Source: Synergistetes bacterium ADurb.Bin155 (GTDB lineage Bacteria > Synergistota > Synergistia > Synergistales > Thermovirgaceae). From it: a DNA stretch of 64,000 nucleotides. Every line of letters begins with the position of its first letter. Position 1 is the stretch's first letter. The notes under the pieces were generated by a model. The model saw nothing but the letters and a program-made list of their open reading frames with translations, made no database searches and had not been told where the DNA came from. Where the stretch lies: assembly GCA_002070395.1 (NCBI GenBank), contig MWDE01000007.1, positions 1 through 64,000 of the forward strand, written 5' to 3'. This document shows positions 40,990-50,440 of this stretch, one piece after another. Both the position numbers and the translations under genes were made by a program.

Positions 40990-42696
40990 TCAGGCCGTTC
41001 TGCTCCCGGCGCGATCCCGGTCGCTCCAGGCCCTTCGCCTCCCCGAGGCGGCGATCCGGCTAAGGGCCGGTCCCGACAGCCTGTCGGGGTCCCGCCGGTA
41101 CTTTTCAAGGGCCGCGGGGAGCAGCTCCACCATGACGCCGTCCTTTTTGAGCACTATCTCGGCGATCTCACGGCTTTCCACATCCAGGGCCGAGCATACC
41201 GTCCTGAGGACCTTCCCGGCGTTCCAATCGGCGGCGTCCCTCACGGGGAGCCGGACGAGGGTCCCCCTTTTGCGCCCCAGGGGCTTGCGCTCCCTCCGAG
41301 CTGGGACGGCGCGGGGACTCCGGTGGGCCGCCTGCTCCCTCTCCCGGGCGAAGTCGTCCTTGAGGGAGTAGCCGGAGCGGATGTCCTTGGCCGCCAAGTC
41401 CAGGAAGGCCGCCACGAGGTCCACCGGGTCGGCCTTCTCGAGCAGGCTCACGGCCCATTCCCTCGTGCCGTCGTCGCCCCCGAGGGAGTCGCCCAGGACC
41501 AACTCCTCGTAACGGGCCCTCTGCATAGTCCTGATGGACTGGGCGTCCGGGACGGGCGACCAGCTCAGGGAGATCTTCGTGTCCCTCAAGAGGCCCTTCA
41601 GTTTGTGGGCCTCGGCCAGGGTGAGCACCAGGATATCCTGGCCTTCGTTGCCGGCCCTCCCGGTCCTTCCGCTGCGGTGCACGAAGGTCTCTGCGTCGGA
41701 GGGGAGGCCGAACTGGAAGACGTGCTCCACGTCGGGTATGTCCAGCCCCCTGGCGGCTACGTCGGTGGCTACCAGGTGGGAAACCCGGCCCGAGGCGAAC
41801 ATCGCCAGGGCGTGGTTCCTCTCCCTCTGGCTCATATCGCCGTGGAGGCAGCAGGAACTGAACCGCTCCCGGGCGAGCCTGTCGGCCACCTCGATGGTCT
41901 CAGCCCTGGTATGGCAGAACACGAGCCCCTTCGACGAGTTCTCCCAGAGCAGCGCGTTCACCAGGCCCTCCACCCTGCGGCCCTTCGGCGTCGTGTAGAC
42001 CCGGTGAACTATGTCCTCGTGCTGGGCGCCCTCTTCCACGAGGGATATCATCTCGGGGTCGGTGAGGTACCTCCTGGAAAGAGCCCTGACAGCCGGGGGC
42101 ATCGTGGCCGAGAAAAGCCAGGTCCTCTCCCTCGCCGGGGCGGCCTCGAGAATGGACTCCAGTTCCTCCCTGAAGCCCATGTCGAGCATGTGGTCGCCCT
42201 CGTCGAGGACCACGGTGCGGATGTGATCCATCTTGAGCGTCCCCCGGCGCACGTGGTCCAGCACCCGGCCCGGGGTCCCGATGATGAAGGCCGCCCCGTG
42301 CCTCAGCTCGCGGACCTGGGCCGCCATGTCCATCCCGCCCACCAGGGTGGCACAGGCGCATTCTATCCGCCGGGAGAGCCACGCCGCCTCGCGGGAGATC
42401 TGGAGGGCCAGTTCCCTCGTCGGGGAGATGATCAGCACTCCCGGCCTCGATGGATCGAGGTCCGGGTCATTCATGAGGGGAAGCAAAAAGGCGAGGGTCT
42501 TTCCCGAGCCCGTCCGGGCCCGGACGATCAGGTCCACGTCGAGGTCTTCCCGGCCGAGCACGGCCTCCTGGACCGGCATCGGTTCGGTGAAACCCTTCGC
42601 CTCGATGGCCTCGAGGAGCTCTTCCCGGAGGCCGAAACCCTCAAAACCCTTCCGGCCTTCCGGTACCATTGTTTCCAGTGTCGCGGTTTGTTCCAT
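40990..42696 (-). CDS. DEAD-box RNA helicase with DbpA-like RNA-binding tail
   Basis: 568 aa. Helicase motifs in order: ARTGSGKT, PTRELA, GTPGRVLDH, LDEGDHML (motif II is DEGD, not DEAD), SATMPP, HGDMSQRERN, VATDVAARGLDIPDV, HRSGRTGRAG. After about residue 480 a basic linker leads to a DbpA-type RNA-binding domain (GTLVRLPV, then ALDVESREIAEIVLKKDGVMVEL shortened). Likely acts in ribosome assembly or cold adaptation. ATG at 42696 has AGGAGG 11-12 bases upstream. Its leader contains an intrinsic terminator. Confidence 0.9.
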   Translation of the reverse strand: MEQTATLETMVPEGRKGFEGFGLREELLEAIEAKGFTEPMPVQEAVLGREDLDVDLIVRARTGSGKTLAFLLPLMNDPDLDPSRPGVLIISPTRELALQISREAAWLSRRIECACATLVGGMDMAAQVRELRHGAAFIIGTPGRVLDHVRRGTLKMDHIRTVVLDEGDHMLDMGFREELESILEAAPARERTWLFSATMPPAVRALSRRYLTDPEMISLVEEGAQHEDIVHRVYTTPKGRRVEGLVNALLWENSSKGLVFCHTRAETIEVADRLARERFSSCCLHGDMSQRERNHALAMFASGRVSHLVATDVAARGLDIPDVEHVFQFGLPSDAETFVHRSGRTGRAGNEGQDILVLTLAEAHKLKGLLRDTKISLSWSPVPDAQSIRTMQRARYEELVLGDSLGGDDGTREWAVSLLEKADPVDLVAAFLDLAAKDIRSGYSLKDDFAREREQAAHRSPRAVPARRERKPLGRKRGTLVRLPVRDAADWNAGKVLRTVCSALDVESREIAEIVLKKDGVMVELLPAALEKYRRDPDRLSGPALSRIAASGRRRAWSDRDRAGSRTA

Positions 42697-42732
42697 AAAA
42701 GCACGTTCCTCCTGTATTCGATAAAGGGACAC

Positions 42733-42759
42733 AAAAAAAGCGGCGCCCATGGGGGCGCC
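42733..42759 (-). terminator. Terminator in the leader of the DEAD-box helicase gene
   Basis: On the minus strand GGCGCCC/GGGCGCC (42742-42759) is followed by GCTTTTTTT. It lies downstream of the promoter at 42792-42819 and only 36 bases before the helicase start, so it would act as a conditional (attenuator) terminator as well as ending read-through from the MBL gene. Confidence 0.65.
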
Positions 42760-42791
42760 ACTTCGTGTAATCCCTTCACGGCAATGGGACA

Positions 42792-42819
42792 ATTATCGCC
42801 ATCGGCGGCGAAATGTCAA
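42792..42819 (-). promoter_or_regulatory. Promoter of the DEAD-box helicase gene
   Basis: On the minus strand TTGACA (42814-42819), 16 bases, GATAAT (42792-42797), just after the stop of the MBL-fold gene. Transcripts would start near 42785 and meet the terminator at 42759-42733. Confidence 0.65.
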
Positions 42820-42871
42820 GCGGTGCCGGGGGCCTTCACAAGGTACTACCCCGGAACCGCGCCGGGGTGCT

Positions 42872-43759
42872 TCATTTCGAGGTCCGGACCCAAAGCATCC
42901 GGCCCTTTTCAAAGAGGGGCTCGAGGGTGCCATCGTCGGCGAGATGTGAGAGGTGGGCCGACACGGTTATATGGGTGAGGACGTACTGGGCAGGGTTGAG
43001 GGAGAGGTCGAAGTGCACGGCCAGCACAGCGATGAGGTCCTCCCGGGAGGAGGGGACGGCGCAGGTCCCCAGGATCCTGTCGCGGACCTCATCGAGGGCA
43101 TCCCTGTTCCTCTTCACGAGGGGGCCGATGTCGCCGCGGGGCTCGGCATGGCTGGGCACGAAGAGGGCCGCCTCGGCCTTTTCCAGGTATTCGAGGGTTT
43201 TCAACTGGGAGGCCACGTCAAAGCAGACGGCCATGCCGTACTTGTCGAGTATGGCCGGCGGGAAAAGGCTGTCGGCGATGAAGAAGACGCCGTCGGGGGT
43301 CCTGAGGCCCACCATGTCGAGGAAATGCCCCGCCAGTGGCACCGCCTCAAGGCCCGTATCAAGCACCGGCCCCGACGAGAGAATGATGTCGGTGACCATC
43401 GAGGGCTGGGCCTTCAGGAACTTCCCGCTTATGGCGCCGAAACCCGCCGCCCCCCAGAGGAGGGCCGGTTCCAGCCAGGGCTCCTCGATGAAGACCGACT
43501 CGGCCCGCGTCGCGGCCACGCGGCAGCCCGTCCTCTTCTGGATGAGGGCGTTGCCCCCTATGTGGTCGGCGTTAGAGTGGGTGTTGACGATCAGGTCCAG
43601 GTTCCACCCCTTCCCCTCGAGGGCCTTCAGGATCTTCCTCCCCGCCGACTCGTCGTTCCCGCTGTCGATGAGGACCGCCCGGCCCTCCCCGGCGTAAACC
43701 CCCAGGTTGGTGGGGCCCGGTATGTACCAGCTGTCCCCCGACGCGTTCACCATGTCCAT
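42872..43759 (-). CDS. MBL-fold metallo-hydrolase
   Basis: 295 aa metallo-beta-lactamase-fold protein. First metal motif reads THSNADHIGG (residues about 60-69), where the usual HxHxDH has Asn in place of the second His; later ligands are GHFLDMVG and FIADSLF (Asp) and PSHAEP (His). The C-terminal 90 residues are helical, as in multi-domain MBL hydrolases. Substrate unknown. GGGGTGGTG precedes the start, 8 bases away. Confidence 0.8.
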   Translation of the reverse strand: MDMVNASGDSWYIPGPTNLGVYAGEGRAVLIDSGNDESAGRKILKALEGKGWNLDLIVNTHSNADHIGGNALIQKRTGCRVAATRAESVFIEEPWLEPALLWGAAGFGAISGKFLKAQPSMVTDIILSSGPVLDTGLEAVPLAGHFLDMVGLRTPDGVFFIADSLFPPAILDKYGMAVCFDVASQLKTLEYLEKAEAALFVPSHAEPRGDIGPLVKRNRDALDEVRDRILGTCAVPSSREDLIAVLAVHFDLSLNPAQYVLTHITVSAHLSHLADDGTLEPLFEKGRMLWVRTSK

Positions 43760-43842
43760 TGGTGCACCACCCCTCTTGCTGTTACTATAGGTTCGCCGCG
43801 GGAGAAGGACAACCTCTTCCCCGCGAAGAAAAGGAGGTACCC

Positions 43843-44718
43843 TTGACCGACCTCATCCTCATCGACGGCCACGCCCTGGCCTACAGGGCCTTTTTCGGCG
43901 TCAAGCGGCCCCTCCGCTCCCCCGAGGGCGTGCCGGTGAACGGCCTCTACGGCTTCGGGAGGGCCCTCATGGCCGTCGTCGAAAGATCCGGGGCGAGGGA
44001 GGGGGCCGTGGTCTTCGACTCGCCGGGGCCCAGCTTCCGAAAAAAGCTCTACCCCCCCTACAAGGCCAACCGCCCCGCGCCGCCGGAGGACTTCATCCCC
44101 CAGTTGCCCCTCATGATGGAGCTGGCCCGCTGCCTGGGGATAACGGTCGTGACCAGTCTCGCCTTCGAGGCCGACGACCTGATCGCCGCGGCCGCCGTCA
44201 GGGAGGCGGAGCGCGGCAAGGGAGTGATCATCGTCACGCCCGACAAGGACCTCTTCCAGACCCTGGGCGAGGGCGCCATAACCATCCTGCGCCCCGCCGG
44301 GGGCGATAGTTTTACCAGGGTGGACGCCTCCTCCTTCCGGGAGGCCTTCGGGTTTGAGCCGCGCCACATGGCGGAGTACCAGGCGCTGATGGGCGACCGG
44401 ACGGACAACATCCCCGGCGTCGCGGGGGTTGGGCCCGTCACCGCCGGGAGGCTGGTGAGATGTTTCGGCGACCTGGAGTCGCTCTACGAGGGGATCCGCT
44501 CCGTGAAGGGCTCCCTGAGGGACCGCCTTGAGAAGGGGCGGGAGGAGGCCTTCCTGAGCCGTGAGCTGGCCCGCCTCCGCCTGGACGCCCCCGTACCGGA
44601 GGACCTCTTCCTGGCAGAGCCCGACCGGGAAGGTTCGGCCTGCTTCTGCGAGGAAAAGGGGCTCGAGGAACTGGCATGGTCCTGCCGCGCCTTCAGCCCT
44701 TGCCCGACAGGGTGGTGA
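43843..44718 (+). CDS. 5'-3' exonuclease (FEN/PolA N-terminal type)
   Basis: 291 aa, corresponding to the 5'-3' exonuclease domain of DNA polymerase I without the polymerase. Conserved: LILIDGHALAYRAFF, VFDSPGPSFRKKLYPPYKANR shortened, EADDLIAA, TPDKDLFQ, GDRTDNIPGVAGVGPVTA. It would remove RNA primers or flaps. TTG at 43843 follows AAGGAGG by 7 bases. Stand-alone versions occur in several phyla; a separate polA is not visible here. It is followed by ygiQ after 6 bases. Confidence 0.9.
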   Translation: MTDLILIDGHALAYRAFFGVKRPLRSPEGVPVNGLYGFGRALMAVVERSGAREGAVVFDSPGPSFRKKLYPPYKANRPAPPEDFIPQLPLMMELARCLGITVVTSLAFEADDLIAAAAVREAERGKGVIIVTPDKDLFQTLGEGAITILRPAGGDSFTRVDASSFREAFGFEPRHMAEYQALMGDRTDNIPGVAGVGPVTAGRLVRCFGDLESLYEGIRSVKGSLRDRLEKGREEAFLSRELARLRLDAPVPEDLFLAEPDREGSACFCEEKGLEELAWSCRAFSPCPTGW

Positions 44719-44724
44719 TGGCCC

Positions 44725-46602
44725 GTGGCAGGCGGTAGCGTGGGCTTCCTTCCCGTCGACCGGGAGGACCTGGATCGCCTCGGCTGGGGCGAGGTGGACT
44801 TCGTCTTCATCACCGGCGACGCCTACGTCGACCACCCCAGTTTCGCCAACGCCGTCATACCCAGGGTCCTCGAGGCCCGGGGCTACCGGGTCGGCGTGAT
44901 CGCCCAGCCCGACTGGAGGAGCCTGGGGGACTTCCTGGCCCTCGGAAGGCCCCGCCTGGGCGCCCTGGTCTCGGCGGGCAACCTGGACTCCATGCTCTCC
45001 CACTTCACGGCGGCGAAAAAACCCCGCCGTGACGACCCCTACTCCCCCGGCGGCAAGGCCGGGAGAAGGCCCCAGAGGGCGACGGTGGTCTACTGCAACC
45101 GGGCCCGGGAGGCCTGGAAGGATATCCCCCTCATCATAGGCGGCGTCGAGGCCAGCCTAAGAAGGTTCGCCCACTACGACTTCTGGTCCGACAGCGTCAG
45201 GAGGTCCGTCCTCGTCGACGCCAAGGCGGACCTCCTCGTCTTCGGCATGGGGGAAAAACCGATCCTCGAGATCGCCGAGGCCCTTTCCAGGGGCGTGCCC
45301 GTGGGGATGATAAGGGATGTCCCGGGGACCTGCCGCCGGGCAAAGGGGACGGACCTCCCTCCGGGGGCTGTCGTCCTGCCCTCCTTCGAGGAGGTCTCCC
45401 GCGACCGCGCGGCCTTCGCCGAGGCCTTTCGGCTCCAGTACGGTGAACAGGACCCCTTCCAGGGGCGCCCCGTCGCCCAGGACCAGGGTGCCTGGTACGT
45501 CGTTCAGAACCCGCCGGCCATGCCCCTTTCCACGGAGGAGATGGACTGGGTCTATGAACTCCCCTACAGGAGGGAACCCCACCCCATGTACGATGACAGG
45601 GGGGGCGTCCCCGCCGTCGAGGAGGTCCGGTTCAGCATAACGGCCCACCGGGGCTGCTTCGGGAGTTGCTCCTTCTGTTCCATAACCTCCCACCAGGGGA
45701 GGGTGATCCAGGCCAGGAGCGACGCGTCCATCCTCAGGGAGGCCAAGACCCTGACGGGGCTGCCCGGTTTCAAGGGTTATATCCACGACGTGGGGGGACC
45801 CACGGCCAACTTCCACTCCCCCGCCTGCCCCGCCCAGCTTTCCCGGGGCTCCTGCCCCGACAGGGACTGCCTTTGGCCGGAGCCCTGCGCGGCCCTGGAA
45901 ACCGACCAAAAGGGCTATTTCGAACTTTTGAAGAAGATCCGCTCCCTCCCGGGGGTGAAGAAGGTCTTCGTGCGCTCCGGCATCCGCTACGACCACCTCC
46001 TGGCCGCCCGTGATCCGAAACTCATCGAGGACCTTTGCGAACACCACGTCAGCGGTCAGCTCAAGGTGGCCCCCGAGCACGTCTCGCCCAGGGTCCTGGC
46101 GCTGATGAGGAAACCCGGTAAGGAGGTCTTTCTGGAGTTCATGAGGGAATTCGACAGGGCCAACAGGAAGTCGGGAAAGGAGCAGTACCTGGTCCCCTAC
46201 CTGATGTCGAGCCATCCCGGCTCCACCCTGGCCGACGCCGTGGAACTGGCCCTGTTCCTGAAGGAGATCCGTTACCACCCCGAGCAGGTGCAGGATTTCA
46301 TCCCAACGCCGGGGACCCTTTCAACGTGCATGTTCTACACGGGCCTGGACCCCATGACCGGCGAAGAGGTCTACGTGCCCCGCTCGACCCACGAGAGGAA
46401 GCTCCAGAGGGCGCTGCTGCAGTACCGCTCGCCGGCCAACAGGAAACTGGTCGAGGAGGCCCTGGTCAAGGCGGGGAGGGAGGACCTCATCGGCACAGGC
46501 CCCCACTGCCTGGTCGGACCCATGGGCCGCGGGGGCAGGCGGAAGGGGCGCTCCGGCAAAGCGGGGCGGACCCGGCTCAGTCGCGGGGGCGGAAAACGAT
46601 GA
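44725..46602 (+). CDS. ygiQ: YgiQ-family radical SAM protein
   Basis: 625 aa. N-terminal YgiQ domain (FLPVDREDLDRLGW, ITGDAYVDHPSF) and a radical SAM core with HRGCFGSCSFCSI (Cx3Cx2C, about residues 310-322), followed by GPTANFHSPAC and VAPEHVSPRVL. The C-terminus is a basic Gly/Arg tail. Function of the family is unknown. GTG start 6 bases after the exonuclease stop implies coupling. The last 26 bases overlap the convergent usp gene. Confidence 0.9.
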   Translation: MAGGSVGFLPVDREDLDRLGWGEVDFVFITGDAYVDHPSFANAVIPRVLEARGYRVGVIAQPDWRSLGDFLALGRPRLGALVSAGNLDSMLSHFTAAKKPRRDDPYSPGGKAGRRPQRATVVYCNRAREAWKDIPLIIGGVEASLRRFAHYDFWSDSVRRSVLVDAKADLLVFGMGEKPILEIAEALSRGVPVGMIRDVPGTCRRAKGTDLPPGAVVLPSFEEVSRDRAAFAEAFRLQYGEQDPFQGRPVAQDQGAWYVVQNPPAMPLSTEEMDWVYELPYRREPHPMYDDRGGVPAVEEVRFSITAHRGCFGSCSFCSITSHQGRVIQARSDASILREAKTLTGLPGFKGYIHDVGGPTANFHSPACPAQLSRGSCPDRDCLWPEPCAALETDQKGYFELLKKIRSLPGVKKVFVRSGIRYDHLLAARDPKLIEDLCEHHVSGQLKVAPEHVSPRVLALMRKPGKEVFLEFMREFDRANRKSGKEQYLVPYLMSSHPGSTLADAVELALFLKEIRYHPEQVQDFIPTPGTLSTCMFYTGLDPMTGEEVYVPRSTHERKLQRALLQYRSPANRKLVEEALVKAGREDLIGTGPHCLVGPMGRGGRRKGRSGKAGRTRLSRGGGKR

Positions 46603-47026
46603 CCGTGCAGGGTGCGTGCTCCACCACCCTGGCGGCCACGCTGCCTATGAAGAACCTCTCCAGGCTCCCCATGCCCCTGTGGCCTATGAAGATGGAGCGA
46701 TAGGGGTACTCCTCCGCCTGGCGGATTATCTCCCCCGAAGGGCTCCCGTAGGGGAAGACCATGGAGACCTCGACCTTCTCGGCTCCGGCCTCCTCCCGCT
46801 CCTTGAGCACCATGGCCTCCAGGGCCTTCCTGGTGGCCTTGGCGTGCTCCTCCTCGATCGTGGTGGGGATGGGCATCCCCGGGAAAAGCGCGGCGGGGTA
46901 GGGCTGGAAGACGTAGATGAAGTCGAGCCCCTGGAGCTTTTCCTTCCTGGCCCGCTCAAAGGCGAACCTCACCAGCGGTTTCGTTATGTCGCTTCCGTCG
47001 ATGGCCACAAGCGCCTTGCGCATCAT
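46577..47026 (-). CDS. Universal stress protein (UspA family)
   Basis: 149 aa. ALVAIDGSDITKPL N-terminus and the ATP-binding GHRGMGSLERFFIGSVA (G-x2-G-x9-G-S), which marks the nucleotide-binding branch of the family. RBS GGAGGTGATC precedes the ATG. It overlaps the 3' end of ygiQ on the opposite strand, so the transcripts are antisense to each other over their ends. Confidence 0.92.
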   Translation of the reverse strand: MMRKALVAIDGSDITKPLVRFAFERARKEKLQGLDFIYVFQPYPAALFPGMPIPTTIEEEHAKATRKALEAMVLKEREEAGAEKVEVSMVFPYGSPSGEIIRQAEEYPYRSIFIGHRGMGSLERFFIGSVAARVVEHAPCTVIVFRPRD

Positions 47027-47059
47027 CGATCACCTCCATGATAGACCCCGGATCTTCGA

Positions 47060-48973
47060 TCAGGATCCGGGAAAGCGAAAACCCTTCTCCCTGAAAAGCC
47101 TCAGGCAGGCGTCGGCCACCTGGGGGTCATAGAGGCGCCCCTTGTTGGTCTCTATCTCCTCCAGGGCGGCTTCCACCCCCAGGGAGGCCCTGTAAGGACG
47201 ATGGGAGGACATGGCCTCCACCACGTCGGCCACGGCGAGGACCTTGGCCTCGAGCATGATCCGGTCCCCCTTGAGTCCCCTCGGGTAACCGGAGCCGTCC
47301 ATCCTCTCATGGTGCTGCAGGATCATGTCGGCCAGGCGCCAGGGGAGCTCGATGTTCTTCATTATCTCGTAGCCCACCTCGGGGTGGGTCCTGATCAGGG
47401 CGAATTCCACCTCGCCAAGGGTGCCGGGCTTGCTCAGTATCTCCGTCGGTATGTTTATCTTGCCCACGTCGTGGACCAGCCCCGCCATCCTGATGGAATT
47501 GACGGTCTCCTTGTCGAGCCACAGCTCCTTGGCGATGGCTTCGGAAAGGGCCGAGACATTCCTCTGGTGACCGGCGGTATAGGGGTCACGGGTCTCGGCG
47601 GCCATGGCGAGGACGTCGATGGTCTGTTCCCAGGCGCGGCTCATGCTCTCGAGGCTTTTTTCGGCATGCTCACGGCTTTCGATGAGGGCCTTCCTTGCCT
47701 CCTTCGCTGCCGATATGTCCCTGTATATGACGTAAGCGCCGACGAGCCCCCCCTCCAGAGTGACGGGCACGGAGATCAGGGAGACATCGACGAGGGTGCC
47801 GCTCTTCTTCCGCCTCACCGTCTCTTCCTGTAAGGCGTTGCCCTTGTCGGTCCTTCTGTCCATTTCAATCCCTTCCTGGAGCAGGTCCCCGGGCACTATC
47901 ATTTCGTTCAGGGTCCTGCCCTCGGCCTCGTCGCGGCGGTAACCGAAGAGCCTGGTGAAGCCTCTGTTGACCCGCAGGATACTGTTGTCCTCCGTGCTTT
48001 GCAGCACCAGGGCATCGGGCGATTCCTCGAAGAGCTTCTCGAAGAGGACCTTTTCCCTGGAAAGATCGGCCCTGCTCTTCAGGAGTTCCCTGGAGCGGGC
48101 CAGGACCTTCCGCCGCAGCATCAGGTTCGTGAAGAGGACACCCAGCACGGTCGCCAGGGACGCCCCCACGAACCAGGGGAACCACCGCGGGATGACGCTC
48201 ATGACGCTCCTCTCGGAGAGCCAGTTCTGGATAGACCTGTTGAGGGGGGAATCGGGGATGGGCCTCCACTTGGTGAGGTGAAAATCGAGGATCTGCAGTA
48301 CCGTCACGCTGAGGCCCTTGGGGGCGGCGAAGCGCAGCTCCCGAGGCTCCAGGAAGATGTTGGTCCGGTCGACCCGGTGCTCCGCCTCGTTGGTCAGCCC
48401 GAAGAGGCGGCTCACGAGCCCGGCCTCGGCCTTGTAGCCTTCGATGGCCTTGAACACATCTGGGTAATCATCCACCTCGAGGTAGGAGCAGGTTATCCCG
48501 AAGCGCGCCGCGAGGCTCTTAAAGGCTTCCCCGTAGGTGTCCCTTTTGACCACGGCGACCTTCATGCCATCCAGGTCAGGGATGGAGGTGGGGTTCATGT
48601 CACGGCGGGAGTAGAAGACCCCCCAGTTTGAGACGACGGCCTCGCGGGTGAAGTCGAAGAGCTGTTCCCTCTGCTCAGTCCAGGCCACGGCCGCCATGAT
48701 GTCCAGCTCGCGGCGCTCGAGCCTTTCAAGCCCTTCGGCAAAGGATCCTTCCACCCATTCCATCGTCCAACTGTTCTCAGCGGCCACCGCGTTGAGGACA
48801 TCGGCGAAGAGGCCCTTCACGACACCGTCGTCGTCCCGGAAGACCAGGGGCGCGTTCTGGTAGAAACCCACCTTGACGTGGTGGAGCGCCTGGGCGGGGG
48901 CTGAAAAGAGGAGAAGTCCCAGGGCGGTGGCCGCCATGCAGCGGGTCAGGAGTTTCCTCGTCAGCACTTGCAC
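47060..48973 (-). CDS. Periplasmic-sensor PAS HD-GYP protein (predicted c-di-GMP phosphodiesterase)
   Basis: About 637 aa. Signal peptide, then an SBP_bac_3 periplasmic amino-acid-binding domain (about residues 33-245: VKVGFYQNAPLVF, LDIMAAVAWTEQRE, LDGMKVAVVKRDTYGE), a transmembrane helix (FVGASLATVLGVLFTNLML), a PAS domain (LFEESPDALVLQS), and HD-GYP at the C-terminus with HDVGK, HPEVGYEI and HHERMDGSGYPRGL. It likely senses an amino acid or similar solute and degrades c-di-GMP. The first GTG (48982) lies in the RBS; GTG at 48973 is a better start, with exact choice uncertain. Confidence 0.88.
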   Translation of the reverse strand: MQVLTRKLLTRCMAATALGLLLFSAPAQALHHVKVGFYQNAPLVFRDDDGVVKGLFADVLNAVAAENSWTMEWVEGSFAEGLERLERRELDIMAAVAWTEQREQLFDFTREAVVSNWGVFYSRRDMNPTSIPDLDGMKVAVVKRDTYGEAFKSLAARFGITCSYLEVDDYPDVFKAIEGYKAEAGLVSRLFGLTNEAEHRVDRTNIFLEPRELRFAAPKGLSVTVLQILDFHLTKWRPIPDSPLNRSIQNWLSERSVMSVIPRWFPWFVGASLATVLGVLFTNLMLRRKVLARSRELLKSRADLSREKVLFEKLFEESPDALVLQSTEDNSILRVNRGFTRLFGYRRDEAEGRTLNEMIVPGDLLQEGIEMDRRTDKGNALQEETVRRKKSGTLVDVSLISVPVTLEGGLVGAYVIYRDISAAKEARKALIESREHAEKSLESMSRAWEQTIDVLAMAAETRDPYTAGHQRNVSALSEAIAKELWLDKETVNSIRMAGLVHDVGKINIPTEILSKPGTLGEVEFALIRTHPEVGYEIMKNIELPWRLADMILQHHERMDGSGYPRGLKGDRIMLEAKVLAVADVVEAMSSHRPYRASLGVEAALEEIETNKGRLYDPQVADACLRLFREKGFRFPGS

Positions 48974-49094
48974 GCGGCGCACCCCCTTTTATAGCCCTCA
49001 AGGATCCCCGATGGGAGCGGGAGATTGTATTATTTATGAAGGCATACGAAGTGATTTTATCATGCCCCAGGGGCGAGGGCAAACGAGATCATTA

Positions 49095-50303
49095 TTAAAT
49101 CGTCCCTTCGTCGGGGGGCGCCTCGGCCCCATCCTCCGCGAGGGGATCCTCCAGCGGAGCCGCCTCCAGGCCGCTCAGTTTCCGGATTTCCTCCAGCCTC
49201 TCCAGGGGGCGGTCCAGACCCCTCCGGCGGGTGGTCACGAGGTTCTCGTAATCGTCACGGGCCCCTTCGATCTGCTTCCCCAGGTGTTCCAGCCTTTTCA
49301 GGAACTCCTTCCACTGCTTGCTGAAGGCCCCGAAGAGCGCCAGCAGTTCCTTGGAGGTCTGCTCCAGGGTGAAGTTGTCCACGGCCTGCCTTATCACGGC
49401 GAGCACGGCGTAAAGGGTGACGGGCGAGCAGAAGATCACCTTCTGCCGGAGCCCGTCGTCGATCATGCCAGGCTCCTGTTCGTGGATGAAGGAATAGACC
49501 TGCTCGTTGGGAATGAAGAGGAGGGCGTAGTCGAGGGTGTTCTGCCCCGGGTCGATGTAGTCCCTGGAGGCTACCTCCTTGATCCTCTCCCTCACATCCC
49601 TCAGGAAGGAACGGCGGCACTGCCCCCTCTCGACGTCGTTCGAGGCGCCGAGCCAGGCGAGGTAGTTGGCGAAGGGGAACTTGACATCCATATTGAGCGT
49701 GAGCCCCTTGGGCAGGAAGAAGGTGAAATCGGGCTTCCTGCCCGACCCGGCAAGGACCTTCTGCCTGGCGTAGTTGAGCCCCTCGACGAAACCGGCGAGG
49801 CGGAGGATATCCTCGGCCATCCGCTCACCCCACTGCCCCCTGGCCTGGGAGCTGGAAAGGGCCTCCTTGAGCGTCCCCGTGGTGGTGTTCAGTTCGGCGG
49901 TCTTCTTGCTCACCTCCCTCAAGCGATCGGCCAGCTCGCCGAACTTGGACTCCCGGTCCTTCTCCAGGTCGCGCACAAGGCTGGAGACGGCTTCCAGCTT
50001 CGCCGTCATCTCCTCGAGGCGGCGGTCGATGAGCTCCTTCTTCCCCTCCAGTTCCCGGCTGCTGAGGTCTCTCTCCGCGTCGAAACGGGACTTGGCCAGC
50101 TTCAGGAATTCCTCCGTCGACCTCGAGAGGGCCTCCAGGGAGAGGTCGCCGAAGGCGGCCTTGATGTGCTCCGTGATGTCCTCGACCCGGTCCCTGGCGG
50201 CGCGGGCATAGATGGCCCTCAGGGAAAGGACCACCACAACGGCAAGGGAAAACCCGGCGAGGAAAACGGCCGCCAGGGGGTAGAGGTTCGTGATCGGGCC
50301 CAT
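49095..50303 (-). CDS. rmuC: RmuC-family DNA recombination protein
   Basis: 402 aa. N-terminal membrane helix (LYPLAAVFLAGFSLAVVVVL), coiled coil (about residues 70-140), and the RmuC nuclease-like domain: GQWGERMAEDILRLAGFVEG, PDFTFFLPKG, MDVKFPFANYLAW, DYALLFIPNEQVYSFI, VIFCSPVTLYAVL. Thought to limit DNA inversion. ATG at 50303 is used. Confidence 0.93.
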   Translation of the reverse strand: MGPITNLYPLAAVFLAGFSLAVVVVLSLRAIYARAARDRVEDITEHIKAAFGDLSLEALSRSTEEFLKLAKSRFDAERDLSSRELEGKKELIDRRLEEMTAKLEAVSSLVRDLEKDRESKFGELADRLREVSKKTAELNTTTGTLKEALSSSQARGQWGERMAEDILRLAGFVEGLNYARQKVLAGSGRKPDFTFFLPKGLTLNMDVKFPFANYLAWLGASNDVERGQCRRSFLRDVRERIKEVASRDYIDPGQNTLDYALLFIPNEQVYSFIHEQEPGMIDDGLRQKVIFCSPVTLYAVLAVIRQAVDNFTLEQTSKELLALFGAFSKQWKEFLKRLEHLGKQIEGARDDYENLVTTRRRGLDRPLERLEEIRKLSGLEAAPLEDPLAEDGAEAPPDEGTI

Positions 50304-50440
50304 GGCATCATCCCCATCCTTTCCCACCGATTATATACGTCCCCGCGTCATCGCGGGCATCCCGCCCTTGTCGCCCCGTCTTTCCGTCGTGGTAGAATGT
50401 TCTAGCCCCCACCCGGGCATACCCTCCCGGAGGTGATCGA

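Noticed and set aside
41323-42978. 551-codon open frame on the plus strand across the DEAD-box helicase gene
   Set aside because: It is antisense to a gene with all helicase motifs, has no family features and is an effect of GC-rich codon use. The same applies to many long antisense frames, for example those opposite buk, kbl, tdh, aor and rmuC.
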